A DNA stretch of 64,000 nt, from assembly GCA_037074765.1 (NCBI GenBank), contig JBAMDO010000006.1, forward strand, positions 1 to 64,000, given 5' to 3'. The notes below the pieces were generated by a model. It saw nothing but the letters and a program-made list of their open reading frames with translations. It was not told where the DNA came from and searched no databases. Each line of letters starts with the position of its first letter. Positions within the stretch are counted from its first letter, which is position 1. Positions 1 to 14,000 of this stretch are shown piece by piece. Position numbers and translations under genes: made by a program. Origin of the DNA: Mansonella perstans (lineage: Eukaryota > Nematoda > Chromadorea > Rhabditida > Onchocercidae).

Positions 1-88
1 TTTTTCAACAATCATTTCTTCTTAACTTGAAATATGAAATAATTTCACTACTGCTTACTTAAATAATTGTTTATTATTTTTCGTTTAG

Positions 89-3000
89 AATGAATTTGCT
101 AATTTGGAAAGGCTTAAAAATAAGATCAGTGATGTTGATGAACAAAATCTTGATTTGGACAAAATTACTGAAAAGCAAAATCTTCTTCATACAATCAAAG
201 AAGCTTTGGATGATCTCAAGGTAAACAATTTGATAATAATATCTATGTTGATATGGATATGGATAAAATTAATCATTTCATTTATTGCATTTATTTGATT
301 GCAGGATAATCAGCAAATAGTAGAGAAGCGAATCAGTGATATGCACACCGCAAAAAAAATGCATGAAGATAGCAGCAATCATTTGTATGACGAATTGAAC
401 ACTTTAATTAAACAAGGTCAAGAAGCGCTAAATGATGCTGAAGCAGTTCCAATGATTTACACTGCTATAATGGATGCATTCGTGAGCCCTATTGAAGTAG
501 CAACAGAATTACTTAAAACAATGCCGGAAAATGAAGAAATGGCTGTACGTTTGAAAGCAACTGTAAAGAATGCAAAATACTCCAAGCCAATTTATCACAT
601 CATGCTAGTCTGTGGTCACAGTTTGTTGATGAACGAGATAATGCAACAGATCGGCTTGAAATAAAAACGGAAACCACTTGATGAGATTGGAAATAAGCAT
701 ATTAGATCTTATGAACAAGTGGTTAATGATCTCGATAAACTTGAGGTTTGTGTGAAATTTTTCATTATATTTTATTATCAGACTGTTTAGTTTTATTCTT
801 TGCAATCATTTAAACTATATATAAATTTCAGAAAGAAGCTGAAGGATTCAATGACTTACGTAGTTTGATGTTAAAATTACAAAATCTTTCTGAACAATTA
901 CATCCACTGGAAACGGCATACGCAGATGTTCGTTTTTATGATGTGGATGTTGAGCAAACACAACAGCAATATGAAAATCTTATATCGTTGATGAATAGCG
1001 AATTACACGACGAAAATATTCTGAATGAATCTACCCAACAATTAGCTCGAGAGTTAGAAAATCTCAGTAACAAACTTTCGATGGAAGTGATATTCGTGAA
1101 CAACTTGAGAGGTTATTGATATATTTTTATCGAAAAATGTCTATTTTGATTGTATTTTTTTGAATTAATGTTTTTTTTTTTTTCTTTTTTTTTTTATTTT
1201 TAACTCAAAAAATAACTATTTTAATTTTTCATTTCAGATATTAATTATCAATTGCCTCCACTGCAAGCTCAGCTGCAGTTTCTTCAAATAAAAGACGATG
1301 AAGCAAAACGAATTCGTATCCATGTTGATCGTGTATCTCAACCATCAATTGAAACGTTAGCAGAACAATTAAATCATATTTGCTTAGTTGTGAACGAACA
1401 GTTGGACAATCTTGCAAAAGTAGAAAGGCATGAAAAAGCAAGGATTATGGAGATGAAATTGGAAGAGCTGCGGGCTGAACCATATTTGAAGAAATTGATG
1501 AAGGTTGAAGAACAATTACAACAGCTTCCTTTAGAAGATGAAATAGGCAAATATTGGCTGCAGAGGTGCAAAAATTGCGAGCAAATAAAGTTGAGATGAT
1601 GCACTTGAAAAGAAATAGAAATGAAATTAGCTGAATTAATGAATCGCATGAATGTGATACGGACAAATTTGAGCCCAATCATGGAAGAGGAAGAATCGGA
1701 AAAAGGGAAAACGAGAAAGGATAAAAAAGCATTACCCGAAATTGATGAACAAATTAAGGCATTTGAATCAGCGTTAAATGAAACAGTTGATGAAATTCTG
1801 CCACCAATGAATGAGCTAATTTCTCGGTCACATCAAAGGAGCATTAATCTTCCATCTCTTCAATCTGAACTTGAAAATACGCAAAAATTTGTTGAAAAAT
1901 GCAAGGTAAATTTGTTTTCTTAAAATAAGTAATGTGCATGGTAATTGCATTTTGTAATATTATTATTATTTTTTTTTTGATATAGAGTAATCAATTTTTC
2001 ATATAATAGGATCATCTTTTGCAGAAAATATTGGATGATAAATTGTCGAAAAAAGAACATATAAGATTGGTGCAATCTGAGATTACACAGTTGGAAGAAA
2101 AAATATCTTTGGCCAATCAGTTACTAGCATATGATATGGATCTAAACGATGCTGAGAGTTTCGAAGATATTGGAGAAAAAGCGAGAAATATTGAAACTTT
2201 GGAGCAGTCCATAATTTCAATATTGGAAAAATTAAAAGATTACGATTGCAATATGATGACCGATGAACAATGTGCTGTTATGGAAAGAATATCGAATGAA
2301 GCAATTTCTGTTACTGATAAGCTACGGAATTTACGGGAATCTATTGCAAATCGTCAGAAATCACTTAATGATTGGAAAAATATTGAAGACGATTTAGATA
2401 ATCAAATACGAGTAATTAAAGATAATATCGAAGGCTTGCTTAATATCTATTCACAGCCGCAGTCGTACATAACAGCAGTTAACGATATAAATACGTTGCA
2501 ACAATTACAAAATCAGATCGCGCAGTTATTGCAGGAAGCATTAGATAAGGAACAGACTGTACTGCAATATTTACCCAACTATCATTCTAAAATCAATACA
2601 ATTAAAAAAGTTGCCGAAGATGTTGAGGTATTAATTTTGTTAAATTATATATATAAATATCTTTTTTCATTCTTTTTAGAATGTTTAGTTTTTTATTAAT
2701 CTCCACAAACTTTTAGTTTATTAGTCTTCATAAATTTTTAATTGAAAAAACTTTTCAGAAATTGTTGTTATCACTTACTGACGATGTTTCTACACAAAAG
2801 CAACTTATTGATATGCAAAGCCAATTGCATAAATTGAATGATCGTGCCGTAATGATTCGCAATGCACCGTTTAATGAAACGCAAACTCTACAAATAGAAG
2901 AATTAAAAACTGACCTTGGAAAATTAAATGATGTACTGGAAGAAGTGAAGCAAAAGGAAAGCAAACCAATAAAATTGGTGCTATATCCGGATGATTTAAG

Positions 3001-5045
3001 GATATCATCGGTAATTGATCAGTATGAAAAGCTTAATCAGCTTTTGAATGAAATCGAAAAGAATTCAATGAATAAAACTGCTTATATGGCATTGCAGTCG
3101 ACAATTACCGAAAAAATTGAAGATCTACATCATATGATGGATGAAGCATATGAAGTTGAAAGTGATGTTAATGCGACAACAAGCGATTTACAGAAAGTAA
3201 TTGATGATCTCAGCAATGGTCGATCACATTGGGTAGCATTACAAGATGCATGTGACAAATTAGAGGGAATACCGGATACGGATTTGTTACATGAAAAAAC
3301 ATTAGATGAAATTTCGACATTAAATGAACAATACGACAATATTGAGAGGAATTTGAAAGATCGACTTGATATGCTGAATAAATTTGATGAAATAGCGGAT
3401 AATATAAACAAACAGTTAATGGATCTTGAAAATAATGCACATAAGCTGGAAGTTCCAAGTGCTGACTGTGAATTATCCATTGCTGATAAAGGACTGAATG
3501 ATGCTAATGAATTACGAGAATCACTGAAGGAATTACATAAATTGAAGGAAGATTTAACACCATTATTGAAGCCTGCTTTTGCAGTTGAAGATTTTGATAA
3601 TCGTTTATCAGATGTGAACAAAAATTTCCAACAATGGCACGATGAAATTGTGAAAAAGAAGCAAGAACAGGAGGCTGAAAATATTCTGTCAATTTCGATC
3701 AATGATTTCGAGCGAACTCTTGTTAATGCCGAAAATGATTTTGAGAAACTTGAAGGAACAGTGAATGCACTAAAGAATTTCAAAAATATGATTTTGCCAT
3801 TAGTAGTTGAAAAATCGGATCATATTAGAAATTTAATACTGCCAGTAAAAACTGAAAGGACTAAAGAACTGTATGATAATGTCAATAGACTAACTGATCG
3901 ATATAATGATTTATCAACACGTTTGAATGATAAATTGAATCATGCAGAGGAGCAGGAGAATGAATTTGATAATATTCAACACGAGCTTGATAATATTGAG
4001 CAAAAAGCTGATGATTTTCTCAATAAATACTTCATTCCACAAGATTTATCAATTGCCATGGAAGATGTCGATCAATTACATTCTCTTTTAGATCAAATTC
4101 CGGCATCAACAATAGAAAATATCACGGAATGTGGGCTCAAAGAGAATTTAATGAAGAAAGCAGATATTATAAAGGAAAAAGTCAAGAATTTGCTTGTTCC
4201 ACTCGAAAAAGATATAAGAAAAGAGCAAGAATTGATGGATGATCTGCATGAAATACTAGCTACACTAACCTCGATTGGTGATGATGTTATTGCAGTTGAT
4301 CCGGTTACAGAACCATCAGAACAATTGAAGAGTATTGGTTATTTAGCCGAAAATTTGCAAAAACTTAAAGGGAAAGTTGAAAAACTGGAAGGAAGGTTAC
4401 ATAGCTCGGAAGGTATGATAAAACATGCATTAGTAACTGATGATTTATTTGGTCGTGTTGTACAATTACAAAATGCACTTGATGATAAGAAAGGGAAGTT
4501 AACGGATCGTGCCAAATTATATGCTATAACTCCGGAGATAAGTTTGATCAATGAAGATATGCAAAATTACATCAATAAAATGGATCAAATACCGCTGCAA
4601 ACATTCGAGGAGCAAAATGCTGCGTTAAGTGAAATAGAAGGAAGGAAAAATCAACTTGAGAATTTGTTGGAAAATATTCCACTGGATGATGAAGGTAATA
4701 AATTACGAGAAAAGTGCAATAAATTATTGGGACAACTCAATGATATTCTAAAACGGTCAGCTGATGCAGTTGGAGAAAAGCTTGTCGCATTAGCAGCATT
4801 CAATGCAATCAAAGACGAAGTTGAAACACAGCTTTCATCATTGCAAGCTAAACCGATAATAATTCCTGATGAAATTACTATATGTGAACTTGATGATCAA
4901 TTACATGATATGAATGTAAGTGTTTTTTTTCTTTCTTTATTTTTTAAATATTTTCTTTTTTCAACAATCATTTCTTTCTTAACTTGAAATATGAAATAAT
5001 TTCACTACTGCTTACTTAAATAATTGTTTATTATTTTTCGTTTAG
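89..5045 (+). repeat. anc-1 tandem unit, copy 1 (4957 bp)
   Basis: One complete six-exon unit including its introns and the intron leading to copy 2. Exons encode 44, 147, 94, 225, 201 and 719 codons in an intact unit, 1430 in all. This copy differs from copies 2 and 3 mainly by single-base indels clustered at about 575-1620. These include a lost A near 577, an extra A near 664, and lost bases near 1085, 1109, 1242, 1487, 1542 and 1596, and they break exons 3 and 4. Exons 5 and 6 (2025-2627 and 2759-4915) are intact. One clear substitution, A at 3404 where copies 2 and 3 have G, changes Val to Ile. Confidence 0.95.
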
Positions 5046-8000
5046 AATGAATTTGCTAATTTGGAAAGGCTTAAAAATAAGATCAGTGATGTTGATGAAC
5101 AAAATCTTGATTTGGACAAAATTACTGAAAAGCAAAATCTTCTTCATACAATCAAAGAAGCTTTGGATGATCTCAAGGTAAACAATTTGATAATAATATC
5201 TATGTTGATATGGATATGGATAAAATTAATCATTTCATTTATTGCATTTATTTGATTGCAGGATAATCAGCAAATAGTAGAGAAGCGAATCAGTGATATG
5301 CACACCGCAAAAAAAATGCATGAAGATAGCAGCAATCATTTGTATGACGAATTGAACACTTTAATTAAACAAGGTCAAGAAGCGCTAAATGATGCTGAAG
5401 CAGTTCCAATGATTTACACTGCTATAATGGATGCATTCGTGAGCCCTATTGAAGTAGCAACAGAATTACTTAAAACAATGCCGGAAAATGAAGAAATGGC
5501 TGTACGTTTGAAAGCAACTGTAAAGAATGCAAAAATACTCCAAGCCAATTTATCACATCATGCTAGTCTGTGGTCACAGTTTGTTGATGAACGAGATAAT
5601 GCAACAGATCGGCTTGAAATAAAACGGAAACCACTTGATGAGATTGGAAATAAGCATATTAGATCTTATGAACAAGTGGTTAATGATCTCGATAAACTTG
5701 AGGTTTGTGTGAAATTTTTCATTATATTTTATTATCAGACTGTTTAGTTTTATTCTTTGCAATCATTTAAACTATATATAAATTTCAGAAAGAAGCTGAA
5801 GGATTCAATGACTTACGTAGTTTGATGTTAAAATTACAAAATCTTTCTGAACAATTACATCCACTGGAAACGGCATACGCAGATGTTCGTTTTTATGATG
5901 TGGATGTTGAGCAAACACAACAGCAATATGAAAATCTTATATCGTTGATGAATAGCGAATTACACGACGAAAATATTCTGAATGAATCTACCCAACAATT
6001 AGCTCGAGAGTTAGAAAATCTCAGTAACAAACTTTCGATGGAAGTGATTATTCGTGAACAACTTGAGGAGGTTATTGATATATTTTTATCGAAAAATGTC
6101 TGATTTTGATTGTATTTTTTTGAATTAATGTTTTTTTTTTTTCTTTTTTTTTTTATTTTTAACTCAAAAAATAACTATTTTAATTTTTCATTTCAGATAT
6201 TAAATTATCAATTGCCTCCACTGCAAGCTCAGCTGCAGTTTCTTCAAATAAAAGACGATGAAGCAAAACGAATTCGTATCCATGTTGATCGTGTATCTCA
6301 ACCATCAATTGAAACGTTAGCAGAACAATTAAATCATATTTGCTTAGTTGTGAACGAACAGTTGGACAATCTTGCAAAAGTAGAAAGGCATGAAAAAGCA
6401 AGGATTATGGAGATGAAATTGGAAGAGCTGCGGGCTGAACCATATTTTGAAGAAGAATTGATGAAGGTTGAAGAACAATTACAACAGCTTCCTTTAGAAG
6501 ATGAAAATAGGCAAATATTGGCTGCAGAGGTGCAAAAATTGCGAGCAAATAAAGTTGAGCATGATGCACTTGAAAAAGAAATAGAAATGAAATTAGCTGA
6601 ATTAATGAATCGCATGAATGTGATACGGACAAATTTGAGCCCAATCATGGAAGAGGAAGAATCGGAAAAAGGGAAAACGAGAAAGGATAAAAAAGCATTA
6701 CCCGAAATTGATGAACAAATTAAGGCATTTGAATCAGCGTTAAATGAAACAGTTGATGAAATTCTGCCACCAATGAATGAGCTAATTTCTCGGTCACATC
6801 AAAGGAGCATTAATCTTCCATCTCTTCAATCTGAACTTGAAAATACGCAAAAATTTGTTGAAAAATGCAAGGTAAATTTGTTTTCTTAAAATAAGTAATG
6901 TGCATGGTAATTGCATTTTGTAATATTATTATTATTATTTTTTTTTGATATAGAGTAATCAATTTTTCATATAATAGGATCATCTTTTGCAGAAAATATT
7001 GGATGATAAATTGTCGAAAAAAGAACATATAAGATTGGTGCAATCTGAGATTACACAGTTGGAAGAAAAAATATCTTTGGCCAATCAGTTACTAGCATAT
7101 GATATGGATCTAAACGATGCTGAGAGTTTCGAAGATATTGGAGAAAAAGCGAAAATATTGAAACTTTGGAGCAGTCCATAATTTCAATATTGGAAAAATT
7201 AAAAGATTACGATTGCAATATGATGACCGATGAACAATGTGCTGTTATGGAAAGAATATCGAATGAAGCAATTTCTGTTACTGATAAGCTACGGAATTTA
7301 CGGGAATCTATTGCAAATCGTCAGAAATCACTTAATGATTGGAAAAATATTGAAGACGATTTAGATAATCAAATACGAGTAATTAAAGATAATATCGAAG
7401 GCTTGCTTAATATCTATTCACAGCCGCAGTCGTACATAACAGCAGTTAACGATATAAATACGTTGCAACAATTACAAAATCAGATCGCGCAGTTATTGCA
7501 GGAAGCATTAGATAAGGAACAGACTGTACTGCAATATTTACCCAACTATCATTCTAAAATCAATACAATTAAAAAAGTTGCCGAAGATGTTGAGGTATTA
7601 ATTTTGTTAAATTATATATATAAATATCTTTTTTTCATTCTTTTTAGAATGTTTAGTTTTTTATTAATCTCCACAAACTTTTAGTTTATTAGTCTTCATA
7701 AATTTTTAATTGAAAAAACTTTTCAGAAATTGTTGTTATCACTTACTGACGATGTTTCTACACAAAAGCAACTTATTGATATGCAAAGCCAATTGCATAA
7801 ATTGAATGATCGTGCCGTAATGATTCGCAATGCACCGTTTAATGAAACGCAAACTCTACAAATAGAAGAATTAAAAACTGACCTTGGAAAATTAAATGAT
7901 GTACTGGAAGAAGTGAAGCAAAAGGAAAGCAAACCAATAAAATTGGTGCTATATCCGGATGATTTAAGGATATCATCGGTAATTGATCAGTATGAAAAGC

Positions 8001-11000
8001 TTAATCAGCTTTTGAATGAAATCGAAAAGAATTCAATGAATAAAACTGCTTATATGGCATTGCAGTCGACAATTACCGAAAAAATTGAAGATCTACATCA
8101 TATGATGGATGAAGCATATGAAGTTGAAAGTGATGTTAATGCGACAACAAGCGATTTACAGAAAGTAATTGATGATCTCAGCAATGGTCGATCACATTGG
8201 GTAGCATTACAAGATGCATGTGACAAATTAGAGGGAATACCGGATACGGATTTGTTACATGAAAAAACATTAGATGAAATTTCGACATTAAATGAACAAT
8301 ACGACAATATTGAGAGGAATTTGAAAGATCGACTTGATATGCTGAATAAATTTGATGAAATAGCGGATAATGTAAACAAACAGTTAATGGATCTTGAAAA
8401 TAATGCACATAAGCTGGAAGTTCCAAGTGCTGACTGTGAATTATCCATTGCTGATAAAGGACTGAATGATGCTAATGAATTACGAGAATCACTGAAGGAA
8501 TTACATAAATTGAAGGAAGATTTAACACCATTATTGAAGCCTGCTTTTGCAGTTGAAGATTTTGATAATCGTTTATCAGATGTGAACAAAAATTTCCAAC
8601 AATGGCACGATGAAATTGTGAAAAAGAAGCAAGAACAGGAGGCTGAAAATATTCTGTCAATTTCGATCAATGATTTCGAGCGAACTCTTGTTAATGCCGA
8701 AAATGATTTTGAGAAACTTGAAGGAACAGTGAATGCACTAAAGAATTTCAAAAATATGATTTTGCCATTAGTAGTTGAAAAATCGGATCATATTAGAAAT
8801 TTAATACTGCCAGTAAAAACTGAAAGGACTAAAGAACTGTATGATAATGTCAATAGACTAACTGATCGATATAATGATTTATCAACACGTTTGAATGATA
8901 AATTGAATCATGCAGAGGAGCAGGAGAATGAATTTGATAATATTCAACACGAGCTTGATAATATTGAGCAAAAAGCTGATGATTTTCTCAATAAATACTT
9001 CATTCCACAAGATTTATCAATTGCCATGGAAGATGTCGATCAATTACATTCTCTTTTAGATCAAATTCCGGCATCAACAATAGAAAATATCACGGAATGT
9101 GGGCTCAAAGAGAATTTAATGAAGAAAGCAGATATTATAAAGGAAAAAGTCAAGAATTTGCTTGTTCCACTCGAAAAAGATATAAGAAAAGAGCAAGAAT
9201 TGATGGATGATCTGCATGAAATACTAGCTACACTAACCTCGATTGGTGATGATGTTATTGCAGTTGATCCGGTTACAGAACCATCAGAACAATTGAAGAG
9301 TATTGGTTATTTAGCCGAAAATTTGCAAAAACTTAAAGGGAAAGTTGAAAAACTGGAAGGAAGGTTACATAGCTCGGAAGGTATGATAAAACATGCATTA
9401 GTAACTGATGATTTATTTGGTCGTGTTGTACAATTACAAAATGCACTTGATGATAAGAAAGGGAAGTTAACGGATCGTGCCAAATTATATGCTATAACTC
9501 CGGAGATAAGTTTGATCAATGAAGATATGCAAAATTACATCAATAAAATGGATCAAATACCGCTGCAAACATTCGAGGAGCAAAATGCTGCGTTAAGTGA
9601 AATAGAAGGAAGGAAAAATCAACTTGAGAATTTGTTGGAAAATATTCCACTGGATGATGAAGGTAATAAATTACGAGAAAAGTGCAATAAATTATTGGGA
9701 CAACTCAATGATATTCTAAAACGGTCAGCTGATGCAGTTGGAGAAAAGCTTGTCGCATTAGCAGCATTCAATGCAATCAAAGACGAAGTTGAAACACAGC
9801 TTTCATCATTGCAAGCTAAACCGATAATAATTCCTGATGAAATTACTATATGTGAACTTGATGATCAATTACATGATATGAATGTAAGTGTTTTTTTTCT
9901 TTCTTTATTTTTTAAATATTTTCTTTTTTCAACAATCATTTCTTTCTTAACTTGAAATATGAAATAATTCACTACTGCTTACTTAAATAATTGTTTATTA
10001 TTTTTCGTTTAGAATGAATTTGCTAATTTGGAAAGGCTTAAAAATAAGATCAGTGATGTTGATGAACAAAATCTTGATTTGGACAAAATTACTGAAAAGC
10101 AAAATCTTCTTCATACAATCAAAGAAGCTTTGGATGATCTCAAGGTAAACAATTTGATAATAATATCTATGTTGATATGGATATGGATAAAATTAATCAT
10201 TTCATTTATTGCATTTATTTGATTGCAGGATAATCAGCAAATAGTAGAGAAGCGAATCAGTGATATGCACACCGCAAAAAAAATGCATGAAGATAGCAGC
10301 AATCATTTGTATGACGAATTGAACACTTTAATTAAACAAGGTCAAGAAGCGCTAAATGATGCTGAAGCAGTTCCAATGATTTACACTGCTATAATGGATG
10401 CATTCGTGAGCCCTATTGAAGTAGCAACAGAATTACTTAAAACAATGCCGGAAAATGAAGAAATGGCTGTACGTTTGAAAGCAACTGTAAAGAATGCAAA
10501 AATACTCCAAGCCAATTTATCACATCATGCTAGTCTGTGGTCACAGTTTGTTGATGAACGAGATAATGCAACAGATCGGCTTGAAATAAAACGGAAACCA
10601 CTTGATGAGATTGGAAATAAGCATATTAGATCTTATGAACAAGTGGTTAATGATCTCGATAAACTTGAGGTTTGTGTGAAATTTTTCATTATATTTTATT
10701 ATCAGACTGTTTAGTTTTATTCTTTGCAATCATTTAAACTATATATAAATTTCAGAAAGAAGCTGAAGGATTCAATGACTTACGTAGTTTGATGTTAAAA
10801 TTACAAAATCTTTCTGAACAATTACATCCACTGGAAACGGCATACGCAGATGTTCGTTTTTATGATGTGGATGTTGAGCAAACACAACAGCAATATGAAA
10901 ATCTTATATCGTTGATGAATAGCGAATTACACGACGAAAATATTCTGAATGAATCTACCCAACAATTAGCTCGAGAGTTAGAAAATCTCAGTAACAAACT

Positions 11001-14000
11001 TTCGATGGAAGTGATTATTCGTGAACAACTTGAGGAGGTTATTGATATATTTTTATCGAAAAATGTCTGATTTTGATTGTATTTTTTTGAATTAATGTTT
11101 TTTTTTTTCTTTTTTTTTTTATTTTTAACTCAAAAAATAACTATTTTAATTTTTCATTTCAGATATTAAATTATCAATTGCCTCCACTGCAAGCTCAGCT
11201 GCAGTTTCTTCAAATAAAAGACGATGAAGCAAAACGAATTCGTATCCATGTTGATCGTGTATCTCAACCATCAATTGAAACGTTAGCAGAACAATTAAAT
11301 CATATTTGCTTAGTTGTGAACGAACAGTTGGACAATCTTGCAAAAGTAGAAAGGCATGAAAAAGCAAGGATTATGGAGATGAAATTGGAAGAGCTGCGGG
11401 CTGAACCATATTTTGAAGAAGAATTGATGAAGGTTGAAGAACAATTACAACAGCTTCCTTTAGAAGATGAAAATAGGCAAATATTGGCTGCAGAGGTGCA
11501 AAAATTGCGAGCAAATAAAGTTGAGCATGATGCACTTGAAAAAGAAATAGAAATGAAATTAGCTGAATTAATGAATCGCATGAATGTGATACGGACAAAT
11601 TTGAGCCCAATCATGGAAGAGGAAGAATCGGAAAAAGGGAAAACGAGAAAGGATAAAAAAGCATTACCCGAAATTGATGAACAAATTAAGGCATTTGAAT
11701 CAGCGTTAAATGAAACAGTTGATGAAATTCTGCCACCAATGAATGAGCTAATTTCTCGGTCACATCAAAGGAGCATTAATCTTCCATCTCTTCAATCTGA
11801 ACTTGAAAATACGCAAAAATTTGTTGAAAAATGCAAGGTAAATTTGTTTTCTTAAAATAAGTAATGTGCATGGTAATTGCATTTTGTAATATTATTATTA
11901 TTATTTTTTTTTTTTGATATAGAGTAATCAATTTTTCATATAATAGGATCATCTTTTGCAGAAAATATTGGATGATAAATTGTCGAAAAAAGAACATATA
12001 AGATTGGTGCAATCTGAGATTACACAGTTGGAAGAAAAAATATCTTTGGCCAATCAGTTACTAGCATATGATATGGATCTAAACGATGCTGAGAGTTTCG
12101 AAGATATTGGAGAAAAAGCGAAAAATATTGAAACTTTGGAGCAGTCCATAATTTCAATATTGGAAAAATTAAAAGATTACGATTGCAATATGATGACCGA
12201 TGAACAATGTGCTGTTATGGAAAGAATATCGAATGAAGCAATTTCTGTTACTGATAAGCTACGGAATTTACGGGAATCTATTGCAAATCGTCAGAAATCA
12301 CTTAATGATTGGAAAAATATTGAAGACGATTTAGATAATCAAATACGAGTAATTAAAGATAATATCGAAGGCTTGCTTAATATCTATTCACAGCCGCAGT
12401 CGTACATAACAGCAGTTAACGATATAAATACGTTGCAACAATTACAAAATCAGATCGCGCAGTTATTGCAGGAAGCATTAGATAAGGAACAGACTGTACT
12501 GCAATATTTACCCAACTATCATTCTAAAATCAATACAATTAAAAAAGTTGCCGAAGATGTTGAGGTATTAATTTTGTTAAATTATATATATAAATATCTT
12601 TTTTTCATTCTTTTTAGAATGTTTAGTTTTTTATTAATCTCCACAAACTTTTAGTTTATTAGTCTTCATAAATTTTTAATTGAAAAAACTTTTCAGAAAT
12701 TGTTGTTATCACTTACTGACGATGTTTCTACACAAAAGCAACTTATTGATATGCAAAGCCAATTGCATAAATTGAATGATCGTGCCGTAATGATTCGCAA
12801 TGCACCGTTTAATGAAACGCAAACTCTACAAATAGAAGAATTAAAAACTGACCTTGGAAAATTAAATGATGTACTGGAAGAAGTGAAGCAAAAGGAAAGC
12901 AAACCAATAAAATTGGTGCTATATCCGGATGATTTAAGGATATCATCGGTAATTGATCAGTATGAAAAGCTTAATCAGCTTTTGAATGAAATCGAAAAGA
13001 ATTCAATGAATAAAACTGCTTATATGGCATTGCAGTCGACAATTACCGAAAAAATTGAAGATCTACATCATATGATGGATGAAGCATATGAAGTTGAAAG
13101 TGATGTTAATGCGACAACAAGCGATTTACAGAAAGTAATTGATGATCTCAGCAATGGTCGATCACATTGGGTAGCATTACAAGATGCATGTGACAAATTA
13201 GAGGGAATACCGGATACGGATTTGTTACATGAAAAAACATTAGATGAAATTTCGACATTAAATGAACAATACGACAATATTGAGAGGAATTTGAAAGATC
13301 GACTTGATATGCTGAATAAATTTGATGAAATAGCGGATAATGTAAACAAACAGTTAATGGATCTTGAAAATAATGCACATAAGCTGGAAGTTCCAAGTGC
13401 TGACTGTGAATTATCCATTGCTGATAAAGGACTGAATGATGCTAATGAATTACGAGAATCACTGAAGGAATTACATAAATTGAAGGAAGATTTAACACCA
13501 TTATTGAAGCCTGCTTTTGCAGTTGAAGATTTTGATAATCGTTTATCAGATGTGAACAAAAATTTCCAACAATGGCACGATGAAATTGTGAAAAAGAAGC
13601 AAGAACAGGAGGCTGAAAATATTCTGTCAATTTCGATCAATGATTTCGAGCGAACTCTTGTTAATGCCGAAAATGATTTTGAGAAACTTGAAGGAACAGT
13701 GAATGCACTAAAGAATTTCAAAAATATGATTTTGCCATTAGTAGTTGAAAAATCGGATCATATTAGAAATTTAATACTGCCAGTAAAAACTGAAAGGACT
13801 AAAGAACTGTATGATAATGTCAATAGACTAACTGATCGATATAATGATTTATCAACACGTTTGAATGATAAATTGAATCATGCAGAGGAGCAGGAGAATG
13901 AATTTGATAATATTCAACACGAGCTTGATAATATTGAGCAAAAAGCTGATGATTTTCTCAATAAATACTTCATTCCACAAGATTTATCAATTGCCATGGA

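Noticed and set aside
3130..3783. 217-codon reverse-strand Ser/Phe-rich frame, repeated at 8098 and 13068
   Set aside because: Antisense shadow of the long repeat exon, recurring only because the units are copies.
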